Positions 55,702-62,771 of a stretch of DNA of 64,000 nucleotides are shown one piece after another. The position numbers were made by a program, and so were the translations under genes. The notes under the pieces were generated by a model. That model was not told the DNA's origin. It worked only from the letters and a program-made list of their open reading frames with translations, and searched no databases. Within the stretch, counting starts at the first letter, position 1. Each line of letters opens with the position of its first letter. The DNA is from Solitalea agri (GTDB lineage Bacteria; Bacteroidota; Bacteroidia; Sphingobacteriales; Sphingobacteriaceae), in the NCBI RefSeq assembly GCF_023914155.1, contig NZ_JAMWYS010000009.1, positions 124,001 through 188,000 on the forward strand, read 5' to 3'.

Positions 55702-56082
55702 CTATGCACCAATAACTCCCAGAAGATTATCTACCTGACTATCCCATATTAATTTGCGTTCGCCTTTCTCATCTTCAGTGGTAAAATCAGTAACAGCTAA
55801 GGCAACATCGCCGGTAAGTTCATCCTGTAGAATTTCAAGTTCAAAATAGCAGTAAGGTTCATCGTCTTCCCATTTAAATTTCACCGACTTGTTATCCCGC
55901 AAACCCAATAAACGTGCTCGTTGTTGCTCATTGTCCCACTTAAAAGTATACATATCGTCTCTTACGGTAACATCATCTGCAAACCATTGTGATAAACCAT
56001 TAGGGGTACTGATGAAATTAAATAAAATTTTAGGAGACGAATGTATCTCATACTCAAGGCTGTATTTCTTTTTAGCTCCCAT
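55702..56082 (-). CDS. START-like domain protein (SRPBCC superfamily)
   Basis: 126 residues from the ATG at 56082 (MGAKKKYSLEYEIHSSPKIL); the longer ATG upstream is unsupported. The pattern PKILFNFISTPNGLSQWFADDV is the start of AHSA1/START-like helix-grip domains, followed by the beta-sheet segment KWDNEQQRARLLG and a C-terminal helix. The role is unknown. The gene is divergent from the tRNA-Met gene and marks the old end of a duplicated unit. Confidence 0.85.
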   Translation of the reverse strand: MGAKKKYSLEYEIHSSPKILFNFISTPNGLSQWFADDVTVRDDMYTFKWDNEQQRARLLGLRDNKSVKFKWEDDEPYCYFELEILQDELTGDVALAVTDFTTEDEKGERKLIWDSQVDNLLGVIGA

Positions 56083-56141
56083 CCGGCACAAAAAATTAAA
56101 AATTTTGGTCAATAATGTTTTTAAAGTACGTGATTTCCTCT

Positions 56142-56149
56142 TATATTTG
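56142..56149 (+). promoter_or_regulatory. -7 element of the tRNA-Met promoter
   Basis: TATATTTG matches TAnnTTTG and lies 54 bp before the mature tRNA 5' end; the -33 region (GTTTTTAA) is weak. Confidence 0.5.
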
Positions 56150-56202
56150 CAAACCTTTTGAGAAAAGGGGTATCAATAAAGATACAAATAAAAACCATAA
56201 TT

Positions 56203-56276
56203 GGCGGGGTAGCTCAGATGGTTAGAGCGCAGGATTCATAACCCTGAGGTCACGGGTTCAACTCCCGTCTCCGCTA
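56203..56276 (+). tRNA. tRNA-Met (CAT)
   Basis: A 74-nt cloverleaf: acceptor GGCGGGG / CTCCGCT with two G-U pairs, D arm GCTC/GAGC, anticodon loop TTCATAA, T arm ACGGG-TTCAACT-CCCGT, discriminator A, no encoded CCA. The anticodon stem has a loop-proximal A-C mismatch. It is the target of site-specific integration: from position 28 onward it is repeated at 57826 and, degenerate, at 61094. Elongator Met or lysidine-Ile cannot be separated by sequence alone. Confidence 0.93.
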
Positions 56277-56324
56277 CGAAAGATAAAAGGCTTTTAGAGA
56301 AATCTAGAAGCCTTTTTTGGTTTA
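56230..56324. repeat. att-like repeat, copy A (in tRNA-Met and its terminator)
   Basis: 95 bp from the anticodon stem through the terminator hairpin (56285-56318). It is identical to 57826-57920 except for one base. Confidence 0.9.
56285..56318 (+). terminator. intrinsic terminator of tRNA-Met
   Basis: AAAAGGCTTTTAGA pairs with TCTAGAAGCCTTTT across GAAA and is followed by TT. Confidence 0.88.
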
Positions 56325-56332
56325 AAGCTACT

Positions 56333-56555
56333 TTGAGCTTTTATTGCTTTTCTCTTGTGCGCCAACAGATGCGCCAAATGTTTACAGAACCAGAAATTAA
56401 ATTTTCTTCAAACAGAGCTTACATTGAGTACTATTTCGATGGCGCTCGACAAAGAGAGTACAACGGGAACCGAATCTCATTACCCATCTTTCCCAATAAG
56501 GCAAAGAACGAAAAGGAAAAGTTAAGGCTATTAAACAAGCTGAAATATATCAAAA
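56333..56555 (+). pseudogene. relic of a tyrosine integrase N-terminus
   Basis: The frame begins just after the att repeat. The stretch AYIEYYFDGARQREYNG ... LPIFPNKAKNEKEKLRLLNKLK resembles the arm-binding N-terminal region of Bacteroidota tyrosine recombinases (from memory). Only about 75 residues remain, and the frame then runs into an unrelated terminator palindrome. Core and catalytic domains are absent. Its place next to an att site is exactly where an integrase gene is expected. Confidence 0.6.
56353..56379. repeat. 27-bp direct repeat (left copy)
   Basis: It contains GCGCCAACAGATGCGCCAAA. It is identical to 57735-57761. It lies 28 bp inside att copy A; the right copy lies 64 bp before att copy B. 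Confidence 0.92.
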
Positions 56556-56581
56556 AAAGGCGATCATTAATGATCGCCTTT
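56556..56581. terminator. perfect palindrome terminator
   Basis: AAAGGCGATCATT pairs with AATGATCGCCTTT without a loop gap, flanked by A-runs and T-rich sequence, 18 bp from the stop of the minus-strand lipoprotein. Confidence 0.75.
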
Positions 56582-56599
56582 CTGATATATCAAATCTGA

Positions 56600-57292
56600 T
56601 TAGTCTTCGTTTTCAAAGTTTACCTCGGCAAGTGCAGCCAAATTTGCAAGCATTTTAGCATAAATAGCCTGATTTGACGTACTACTGATTACTATTTTAC
56701 CATTAGTTTTGGTAGCGTTATCTAATTCAGTGGTTGATATGTTGGCAGTTAACAAACCAAGGTTCATATGAATTAAGCCAAGATAATCTATGTCTTCATT
56801 TACGAGAAACTTTCCATATTGACCTTCAAACTCCACTTCGCCATTGGCTAAAATTTCAACAGGAGTAGTACCATATGTGCCAGATAAGGCAAGGTTTTTA
56901 GCTTTAATGCTTACGTAAATATCTTCATAAGCCCCTGCAATCACTTTAACATTCCCAAAGGATTGACTAGCGCCAAATAGATCAACTTGAATCGGCCCCT
57001 TAAATTCAAAGTCCATTTCGGTATTATCTTCATTCTGACCCTCCGGTTCATCTTTTTCGGCATTAAAATTTACTTCCGAAACCAGTAAAGAACCTGCCGT
57101 AAAGTTAATAGTTGGAGCACCATTGACCGCTTTCGTTGCGGAGTTTACCTCTTTTGTAGAAGATGAAGTTAAACTATTCGCAGTATTACTTGCTTTAATT
57201 TGATAACTAAAGGAAGAGGCTTTATCTTCTTCCTTTTTACAGGAAATAAGAGCCAAAGTAATTAAGGCTAAAAAACTAAGTTTTGTTTTCAT
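56600..57292 (-). CDS. hypothetical lipoprotein (island cargo)
   Basis: A 230-residue protein with a lipoprotein signal (lipobox LISC, Cys18) and a KKEED start of the mature chain. A Ser/Thr/Asn-rich linker is followed by a mostly beta domain (ASQSFGNVKVIAGAYEDIYV, TTPVEILANGEVEF). I recognise no family with certainty. It lies between the two att-like repeats, so it is cargo of the inner element. Its own terminator palindrome follows the stop. Confidence 0.7.
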   Translation of the reverse strand: MKTKLSFLALITLALISCKKEEDKASSFSYQIKASNTANSLTSSSTKEVNSATKAVNGAPTINFTAGSLLVSEVNFNAEKDEPEGQNEDNTEMDFEFKGPIQVDLFGASQSFGNVKVIAGAYEDIYVSIKAKNLALSGTYGTTPVEILANGEVEFEGQYGKFLVNEDIDYLGLIHMNLGLLTANISTTELDNATKTNGKIVISSTSNQAIYAKMLANLAALAEVNFENED

Positions 57293-57546
57293 GTGAGTTA
57301 TATTAATTGGTTTCTATTGTATACTATTTAAATTTCAATTAGTTTCAATATTTATATTCAAACTAATTGCCAATAACTTAAGTTGAACAAAGCTATATGC
57401 ACAAGATGAAAACAAAATGAAATTTTAATGCCTTCAGCGCATTGTTAAAGAAAATTACATTTTAAATCAGCAATTTCGGTACTAATCACAATGGCTCGGG
57501 CGTCCTGAACGAAGGTAGCGATCGAAGCGAAGAATGTGAACGATTG

Positions 57547-57720
57547 GTGCAAAAACTTGTCAGTTGCGAGTGGAGAAAGGTACGCAATCAAAACAACTTA
57601 CTCTTGACAAATATAAATGCGGTGATTGTTTCTCGGATAGATAGTGATAACTATTCAATAGGCCTTGATATTCTCACAAAAATATCACGCGCTCTTGATG
57701 TGAATGTCGATTTAGTTTAA
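57547..57720 (+). pseudogene. remnant of an XRE-type helix-turn-helix regulator
   Basis: 57 residues ending VSRIDSDNYSIGLDILTKIS then RALDVNVDLV, which matches the recognition-helix and C-terminal part of XRE regulators (VSRIESG...LDTLLKIAKALDV type). There is no ATG: the frame is open upstream to 57464 and a GTG at 57547 is only a possible start. The first helices are not recognisable. It is adjacent to the right att copy, as expected for an element's control gene. Confidence 0.5.
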
Positions 57721-57734
57721 TATTGATTATTAAT

Positions 57735-57761
57735 TCTTGTGCGCCAACAGATGCGCCAAAT
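57735..57761. repeat. 27-bp direct repeat (right copy)
   Basis: Identical to 56353-56379, 64 bp before att copy B. Confidence 0.92.
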
Positions 57762-57825
57762 ATTGTTAAATTTCGCCAAGAAAAGGCCTTTAAATAGCTG
57801 TAGAAGGGCTCTGATAGCTAAAAAT

Positions 57826-57920
57826 CAGGATTCATAACCCTGAGGTCACGGGTTCAACTCCCGTCTCCGCTACGAAAGATAAAAGGCTTTTAGAGAAATC
57901 TAAAAGCCTTTTTTGGTTTA
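57826..57920. repeat. att-like repeat, copy B (3' two-thirds of tRNA-Met plus terminator)
   Basis: Identical to 56230-56324 but for one base. It has no 5' half of the tRNA and so cannot make a tRNA. It is the expected product of site-specific integration into the tRNA. Confidence 0.92.
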
Positions 57921-58064
57921 GATATGTCCGGTCATGAAACAAGCTGACACCAAAGTTGACTCATTTTAAAATACAAAACAAGAACATCTTAAGGCAGAAT
58001 GAAATTTTGGAGAATGACATCACCTACCTCGATCTTATCAAACAGCATTACTCAGGTGCTATAC

Positions 58065-58163
58065 ATACGGCGTTGACTCGACACATACTAGGCGTATACT
58101 AGACGCATACTCGACGTATACTAGGCGTATACTCGACGCATACTCGACATATACTCGGCGTTG
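58065..58163. repeat. array of nine 11-bp repeats
   Basis: Consensus ACTCGACGCAT / ACTAGGCGTAT, nine units head to tail without spacers, all 11 bp long but differing at 2-4 positions. The period is one helical turn. There is no space for CRISPR spacers. The array resembles an iteron-type protein-binding array. Confidence 0.88.
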
Positions 58164-58192
58164 ATACGCTTTAAAGGAGCCTATTGCCTCGT

Positions 58193-58272
58193 CCTAAAAC
58201 AACTATACGGATTGTTAAATATATCCTGGATAAACTATACACTGGATGGTGTTAATCCTAAATAAGCTATAC
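58193..58272. promoter_or_regulatory. three 17-bp boxes at exactly 32-bp spacing
   Basis: Boxes of the form CCTRRAWWAACTATAC start at 58193, 58225 and 58257. They follow the iteron array and end about 35 bp before the ATG of a broken gene at 58307. The same boxes recur at 61379 and 61411, again 32 bp apart. Confidence 0.8.
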
Positions 58273-58306
58273 AGGCGGCTTCTGGAAAACAAAAAATCTT
58301 AAAGCT

Positions 58307-58632
58307 ATGGCTGTTGCAATTATTGATTTTAAAGAACGGCAAAATGCACAATGAGAAACCTTTTTCGCTCTAATTCTTCAAGGAGAACTTGATTTGATTA
58401 AATCTAGTGTAATAGGTAAAGTGTATTCTATTACAAAGAAAGCTTCTATAAAAGGCACTTTCAATGAAGTTACTTGCAAAGCTCTCTTTGGAAAGAAATT
58501 CCCAGGTTCGATAAAGAAGATCGAATGTGACTCTATTCCTATACCGTTCCAAAAACAGGAGAAATAGCAAGCATAAGTTATAGGTATGAGTATTCAAACG
58601 AAGCGGCAAATATGGAAGAGGAAATATTTTAG
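58307..58632 (+). pseudogene. broken conserved gene of the integrated element
   Basis: An ATG frame MAVAIIDFKERQNAQ meets TGA at 58352-58354 and continues in the same frame as ETFFALILQGELDLIKSS ... FPGSIKKIECDSIP. A +1 shift near 58540 then gives YTVPKTGEIASISYRYEYSN and a stop at 58630. Joined, it would be about 107 residues. It reminds me of small conserved proteins of Bacteroidota (RERTNAEGKTFNALILQGG type), but I cannot name the family. Two separate lesions show it is dead. Confidence 0.65.
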
Positions 58633-58795
58633 ATGTAATTCTTATAGAAGAGAAAGGCGATTAATAAGGATCGCTCTTTTGCAATCAACCCGCAAAGACT
58701 CTTTGTGGTGAAGTTAAATGCACAATTAATTCTCTTCCATTGTAATCGCATTGAAAATTCAATACATTCGCCGCGCTAATCATAAATTGAAAAAC

Positions 58796-59488
58796 ATGAA
58801 AAGAATCTTGACTTTAATTAGTGCTTTTTTAGTGCTTCTGACCACCGGTTGCGCGGTGAACAGTATCGGATTGCAAAAAATAGTGCAATCAAAAATAAGT
58901 GAAACGAAAAAGGATAATGCTTCAAATCTAAACATCGAAATCCAGATTAATAAAAACATAGAATTGCGAAATGAATGCAAGCAAGAGAAAAGTTCATATA
59001 TCCCGGCGTTGCTCTATTGGGGCTGGAATTCGGAAGTGAAGGGCGAGTTCAGCAAGGAAACGATTACCAATGAAATCGAGAAAGTAGCCAAAAGTAAAAT
59101 TGAAGCTCTTGGGTTGAATAAAGCTTTGAAAAACAATAAACTCGTAATCAATATTGATGAGTTGCCAACAAAATTTAAATTTCAGGAAAAGGGAGATGTT
59201 GCAATTTTGATTTTTGCCTACATAGTTTCAATGAAAAAATACATAGCTCCGGAGAAGATGAATTTCAAAGGAAATTATAAGGTTATAAATGAAGAAGGCA
59301 AAGTAGTTTTGGAGAAAGATTTTATGCAGGAAAATAAATTGGCTACAGAATCAAATCCCAACAAAACAGCCAAAAAACTGGCTTCGAAATTCATTGGTTC
59401 TTACAACAATGAATTGGATCGCTTTATATCCATTCTATTAGCAGAAGTAAAAGCCCATCTGGAAACAACAACTATTACTCAGCAATAG
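58796..59488 (+). CDS. hypothetical lipoprotein (island cargo)
   Basis: The start is set at 58796 (MKRILTLISAFLVLLTTGC), which is a lipoprotein signal with Cys19; the ATG-less upstream extension is not needed. 230 residues with a central FSKETITNEIEKVAKSKIEALG helix and beta strands (NNKLVINIDELPTKFKF), ending ETTTITQQ. The pattern suggests a periplasmic lipoprotein of the DUF-type seen with outer-membrane transport, but no family is assigned. It lies inside the second att-bounded segment. Confidence 0.72.
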   Translation: MKRILTLISAFLVLLTTGCAVNSIGLQKIVQSKISETKKDNASNLNIEIQINKNIELRNECKQEKSSYIPALLYWGWNSEVKGEFSKETITNEIEKVAKSKIEALGLNKALKNNKLVINIDELPTKFKFQEKGDVAILIFAYIVSMKKYIAPEKMNFKGNYKVINEEGKVVLEKDFMQENKLATESNPNKTAKKLASKFIGSYNNELDRFISILLAEVKAHLETTTITQQ

Positions 59489-59518
59489 CAAGAACGTCTC
59501 CTGACCCTCGAAGGTGAA

Positions 59519-59580
59519 CATCGTAAGACGTACTCGTAAGGTATAATGAAATTTCGGGGAATAACATCACCTACTTGGCG
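59519..59580. repeat. partial third copy of the element-end module
   Basis: GTATAATGAAATTTCGGGGAAT followed by AACATCACCTACTTGGCGA matches the inner part of the modules at 57921 and 61168. It directly follows the lipoprotein gene. The rest of 59489-59725 shows no gene. Confidence 0.7.
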
Positions 59581-59725
59581 ATAACGATGATGAAGTTTTT
59601 ACTTTACAGTGATAAGGAACTAGCTCATAACAAACCTAAATACGCTCCCTTTAGTATTAAAAAATCAACTATTTCAAAATTGTATCTCATTAAAGGGGGT
59701 ACATAAAAAATTAAGTCATTAAGAA

Positions 59726-60418
59726 ATGAAAAGAATGCTATTGTTAGCTGTTATCGTAATTTCCTCTTTAAATGTGTTTTCTCAATCAAAATTGAGTTTA
59801 CAATTTAATGGATCTGCTGGCGGCTTTAAAGACAACTTCTTTGGTGTAGGTAATCGCTATTATGAAGCGGGATTTTCCTATAAAATTGAACCGAGGATTT
59901 ATTATGAAGTGTTAAAAGATTTTCGAGTGGGTCTTGGTATTGGATATTTAAGCAACACTTCTCGTCGAGATATAATAGATCATCTAGAACCATCAGACCC
60001 TAATGATCCATCAGTTTTCCAAGGTAAATTAGTTACTATCAGCTACAATTACACTTATTTTACTATTCCAATAAGTGTTAAATATGATATTAACCTTACT
60101 AAATCTTTATTTCTTCCCCTTGAAGTAAATGGAACATATAATAACTTCTTAGAGGCAAAAAATAAAAACAGTGTTAATAACAGTTATCAAAATGTAGAAA
60201 TGTCGAATTTTAATTCACCATTTTCTATAGGAGCTGCCACGGGGCTTGGGTACAAGTTAAGTCCTAAAGTAAGTTTTGAAGGTAATCTTATATACACATT
60301 GCAATTATCTAATATCCATGATGGAATAACTAATGCAACTCTACCAGAGTTTAACAACATACCTATGAAAGGAAAATATACCATTTGGGGTGGTATTGGT
60401 ATTAATTATAAACTTTAA
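59726..60418 (+). CDS. outer membrane beta-barrel protein (island cargo)
   Basis: A 230-residue protein with a signal peptide (about 1-19, ending VFSQ) and alternating strands with aromatic girdles, ending YTIWGGIGINYKL. It fits the PorT/OmpW-like outer-membrane beta-barrel families of Bacteroidota. It is followed 56 bp downstream by another exported-protein gene with a very similar signal peptide start (MKRxLLL), possibly a small operon. Confidence 0.78.
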   Translation: MKRMLLLAVIVISSLNVFSQSKLSLQFNGSAGGFKDNFFGVGNRYYEAGFSYKIEPRIYYEVLKDFRVGLGIGYLSNTSRRDIIDHLEPSDPNDPSVFQGKLVTISYNYTYFTIPISVKYDINLTKSLFLPLEVNGTYNNFLEAKNKNSVNNSYQNVEMSNFNSPFSIGAATGLGYKLSPKVSFEGNLIYTLQLSNIHDGITNATLPEFNNIPMKGKYTIWGGIGINYKL

Positions 60419-60474
60419 ATCAAATGCTTCCTTTTTGGAGTGAATAAAAATTTAATCAATTAAAAAGCTGTTAT

Positions 60475-61062
60475 ATGAAAAGAATCTTATTGTTAGCATC
60501 TATCTTAATTTTCGCTCTCAACCTATTTGGGCAACAAAAAGCAGAATCATCTGCTCCTAAAGAACAAAGTAAAGCAGATAAATTTTCTGAACGAAGTGGC
60601 TCATTAATTAGTAATGAATTTATTGATCTTGGGAATATAGGTGGCTCGGGTTTATTGGGAGGTTCCGCTAAGGCCCAGGTAGTGATACTTACTGACCTAT
60701 TAAAAAATGAAAAGCTGTTAGCCTTACGTTTTGAAAAATACACCTCAAAAAGTTATGGGGGTGGTACGACAAGTATTGCAACAATTGATACTGATGAACT
60801 TTCCGGATTAATCACTTCAATCAACTATATCAACGAAAAAATTATAAATACCACTCCTGGGAACTATACTGAAGTTAAATATTACAGTAGAGATGGATTT
60901 TCAGCCGGCTGTTATTATACCTCTGAGAAAAAAGACTGGGTGTTTTTTTTGAAACTAGAAAAATACGATAGTGATTCATATGTATGGCTAAAACAAAAAG
61001 ATATACCATCGTTGCTGGAAATTTTGAATAAAGCCAAAACTACCATGGATGCGAAGATTTAA
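60475..61062 (+). CDS. hypothetical exported protein (island cargo)
   Basis: A 195-residue protein with a signal peptide (MKRILLLASILIFALNLFGQ) and then a basic, Ser-rich linker. The domain includes KAQVVILTDLLKNEKLLALRF, EVKYYSRDGFSAGCYYTSEKKDWVFFLKLEKY-type strands and a final helix. No family is recognised. It is the last gene before att copy C. Confidence 0.72.
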   Translation: MKRILLLASILIFALNLFGQQKAESSAPKEQSKADKFSERSGSLISNEFIDLGNIGGSGLLGGSAKAQVVILTDLLKNEKLLALRFEKYTSKSYGGGTTSIATIDTDELSGLITSINYINEKIINTTPGNYTEVKYYSRDGFSAGCYYTSEKKDWVFFLKLEKYDSDSYVWLKQKDIPSLLEILNKAKTTMDAKI

Positions 61063-61093
61063 AATTCACTTCAGGCCAATTAAGGATGGACTG

Positions 61094-61167
61094 AACGGGT
61101 TTAACTCCCTTTTCCGCTACGAAAGAAAAAAGGCTTTTAGAGAAATCTAAAAGCCTTTTTTAGTTTA
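61094..61167. repeat. att-like repeat, copy C (degenerate)
   Basis: ACGGGTTTAACTCCCTTTTC followed by CGCTACGAAAG and the same terminator hairpin as copies A and B. Only the T arm onward is recognisable, with more mismatches, so it is older or decaying. Confidence 0.8.
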
Positions 61168-61323
61168 GATATGTCCGGTCATGAAACAAGCTGACACCCA
61201 AGTTGACTCATTTTGAATTACAAAACAAGAACACGTAAGACTCGTAAGGTATAATGAAATTTCGGGGAATGACTTCACCTACTTCGATCTTATTAAACAA
61301 CTTTACTCATGCGCTATTCATAC

Positions 61324-61367
61324 TTTATGTACGCTTTATGTACGCATTATCTACGCTTTAGATACCC
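61324..61367. repeat. array of four 11-bp repeats
   Basis: TTTATGTACGC twice, then ATTATCTACGC and TTTAGATACCC, directly adjacent. Confidence 0.85.
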
Positions 61368-61378
61368 TTTTGACCCGT

Positions 61379-61427
61379 CCTGAAATAACTATACAGATTA
61401 GTGAATAAATCCTGGATTAACTATACA
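61379..61427. promoter_or_regulatory. two 17-bp boxes at 32-bp spacing (second module)
   Basis: CCTGAAATAACTATAC at 61379 and CCTGGATTAACTATAC at 61411, the same motif and spacing as at 58193-58272. Confidence 0.8.
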
Positions 61428-61440
61428 CTGGGATTTTAAA

Positions 61441-61692
61441 ATGATGAATCAAGTCGTTAAGTTATTGATCTTACTATTTTTAGTTTTAATCCATTTTCAT
61501 ACAATGGGATATAAAAAGCATTACAAAATTTGCAAACAATTGTATTTCTACGAGTTACGAATAAACACTCTTTTTCTAGCAGAAAACATCAAATACACAA
61601 TGCACTGCAAAACAATTACTTACGAATATCAAAAAGAACCATGCTTTTATTTGGCCTACTCGCGTTTTCTCAAAATTTTCAATTTTTACTGA
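61441..61692 (+). CDS. doubtful small ORF (83 aa)
   Basis: It is an open frame starting MMNQVVKLLILLFLVLIHFH with a hydrophobic N-terminus, placed where copy 1 of the module has its broken gene. From about 61530 on it is only the upstream part of the 706-bp repeat unit, which is non-coding in the other copies. I therefore doubt that it is translated. Confidence 0.2.
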   Translation: MMNQVVKLLILLFLVLIHFHTMGYKKHYKICKQLYFYELRINTLFLAENIKYTMHCKTITYEYQKEPCFYLAYSRFLKIFNFY

Positions 61693-61745
61693 AAACTTGC
61701 ATTGTTTTATCAATTTAATAATAATAATTAAATTTGATTAATAAA

Positions 61746-61778
61746 TTTACACTAAAACAATTAATGTTCCTATATTTG
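61746..61778 (+). promoter_or_regulatory. promoter of tRNA-like RNA 1
   Basis: TTTA at 61746-61749, 21 bp, TATATTTG at 61771-61778. Copies 2 and 3 have TTTG at the -33 site. Confidence 0.75.
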
Positions 61779-61797
61779 CATCAACAAAACAAATCAA

Positions 61798-61913
61798 TGT
61801 AGGGTGGTGAAACAGGCAAACACACCTCCTTGTCTCGGTGGCGGAGAATAATGGGAAAGCTCAAGCAATTGAGTGATAACCACTCCCTGAAGGTTCGACC
61901 CCTTCCCCTACAG
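61798..61913 (+). ncRNA. tRNA-like RNA, copy 1 (116 nt)
   Basis: The acceptor TGTAGGG pairs perfectly with CCCTACA, discriminator G. The D arm GTG-AAACAGGCAAA-CAC follows tRNA-Leu style (GG in the loop). The T arm is GAAGG-TTCGACC-CCTTC. The anticodon-like arm is CCTCC-TTGTCTC-GGTGG with a central T-T mismatch. Between it and the T arm about 47 nt form a GGGA/TCCC stem enclosing CTCAA-GCAA-TTGAG (a GNRA loop). It has a promoter and terminator of its own. No known RNA class is recognised. Confidence 0.75.
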
Positions 61914-61927
61914 CTTAGCAAAAAATG

Positions 61928-61948
61928 AAAGCCCCGATTGGGGCTTTT
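61928..61948 (+). terminator. terminator of tRNA-like RNA 1
   Basis: AAAGCCCC-GATT-GGGGCTTTT, starting 14 nt after the tRNA-like 3' end. Confidence 0.9.
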
Positions 61949-62067
61949 GTATTTTACAGCATTCTTCTTACCAGCGCTTCAAATTAATCTAATTCCCTGT
62001 TCTTTATTATCCATATAATTTAAGTAGATAAGCAAGAATATTAATCCCGACATGCCAAATTTAAAAG

Positions 62068-62225
62068 CATCCTGCCAGGTAAAAATGTAACCAACACTGG
62101 AGGCATCTTTATTAAATACGCGTATCCAAAAAGATGAGGGAGTAGTATGAAACTATTTGAGCCTTAAGTGTCAATCAGCAAAGGTCTGTTAAGGAAAAAG
62201 CTAAAGGACTTAATTCACAAAACGC
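62068..62225 (+). pseudogene. VOC-family gene fragment 1
   Basis: GGCATCTTTATTAAATACGC then CCAAAAAGATGAGGGAGTAG matches 63640-63690 of the intact VOC gene, with frameshifts, an in-frame stop (TGG to TAG) and a deletion. It is a duplicated and decayed 5' part of that gene. Confidence 0.85.
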
Positions 62226-62450
62226 ATTGAAAATTTCGCAAGCAATTGTATTTCTAATACTTACCAAATACCATTATTCTTCTTGCAGAAAACATCAAAA
62301 AGAAAACACCTTACAAAACAATTACTTGTAAACTTAAATCTTTAACAAATTTTATTTTGAAAATTTGCGACTTCGTGAAATCTTTCATTTTTACCAATAT
62401 TTCACTCAACTTTAACACTTTGGCAATAATTATTAAATTTGATTAATAAA

Positions 62451-62483
62451 TTTGCATTCAAATAAACAATGTACCTATATTTG
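62451..62483 (+). promoter_or_regulatory. promoter of tRNA-like RNA 2
   Basis: TTTG at 62451-62454, 21 bp, TATATTTG at 62476-62483. Confidence 0.85.
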
Positions 62484-62502
62484 TATCAACAAAACAAAAC
62501 AA

Positions 62503-62618
62503 TGTAGGGTGGTGAAACTGGCAAACACACCTCCTTGTCTCGGTGGCGGAGAATAATGGGAAAGCTCAAGCAATTGGGTGATAACCACTCCCTGAAGGTT
62601 CGACTCCTTCCCCTACAG
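62503..62618 (+). ncRNA. tRNA-like RNA, copy 2 (116 nt)
   Basis: Three differences from copy 1: one in the D loop, an A-to-G that turns a T-A pair of the CTCAA/TTGAG stem into T-G, and a C-to-T in the last base of the T loop. All leave the proposed helices intact. Confidence 0.75.
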
Positions 62619-62632
62619 CTTAGCAAAAAATG

Positions 62633-62653
62633 AAAGCCCCGATTGGGGCTTTT
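62633..62653 (+). terminator. terminator of tRNA-like RNA 2
   Basis: The same AAAGCCCC-GATT-GGGGCTTTT hairpin. Confidence 0.9.
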
Positions 62654-62771
62654 GTATTTTATAGCATTCTTCTTACCAGTGCTTCAAATTAATCTAATTC
62701 CTGTTCTTTATTATCCATATAATTTAAGTAGATAAGCAAGAATATTAATCCTGACATGCCAAATTTAAAAG

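Larger units (their letters stand above)
57921..58275. repeat. element-end module, copy 1 (contains 11-bp iterons and 32-bp-spaced boxes)
   Basis: It starts GATATGTCCGGTCATGAAAC directly after att copy B. The same start follows att copy C at 61168, and similarity continues with gaps through the TATACACTGG segment. It has no intact gene; a decayed frame with LENDITYLDLIKQHYSGA is visible at 57997-58060. Function unknown. Confidence 0.8.
61168..61430. repeat. element-end module, copy 2
   Basis: Same beginning as 57921 (GATATGTCCGGTCATGAAAC), same inner block, then an 11-bp array (61324-61367) and two 17-bp boxes. The iteron sequence differs from copy 1 (TTTATGTACGC) while the 11-bp period and place are the same. 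Confidence 0.8.

Noticed and set aside
57826-57899. Second tRNA-Met gene
   Set aside because: Only the anticodon stem onward is present; acceptor 5' strand and D arm are absent, so no tRNA can form.
57921-57960. Module start (TGTCCGGTCATGAAACAAGC...GACAC) considered as an insertion-sequence end
   Set aside because: It has TGTC/GACA ends, but no transposase frame, no matching inverted end and no target duplication are visible; the att context explains it better.
58065-58163. Direct-repeat array considered as CRISPR
   Set aside because: Units are 11 bp, directly adjacent without spacers and degenerate; no cas genes are in the window.
58370-58609. 79-codon minus-strand frame
   Set aside because: It is antisense to the broken plus-strand gene at 58307-58632, which has the more protein-like sequence; no start context or family signal.
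61852-61929. 25-codon ATG frame (MGKLKQLSDNHSLKVRP...) inside the tRNA-like RNA, suggesting a tmRNA-like tag
   Set aside because: The frame reads through the T arm and acceptor 3' strand, so it cannot be translated from a folded tRNA-like molecule as in tmRNA. In copy 3 one missing A changes its end. It looks incidental.
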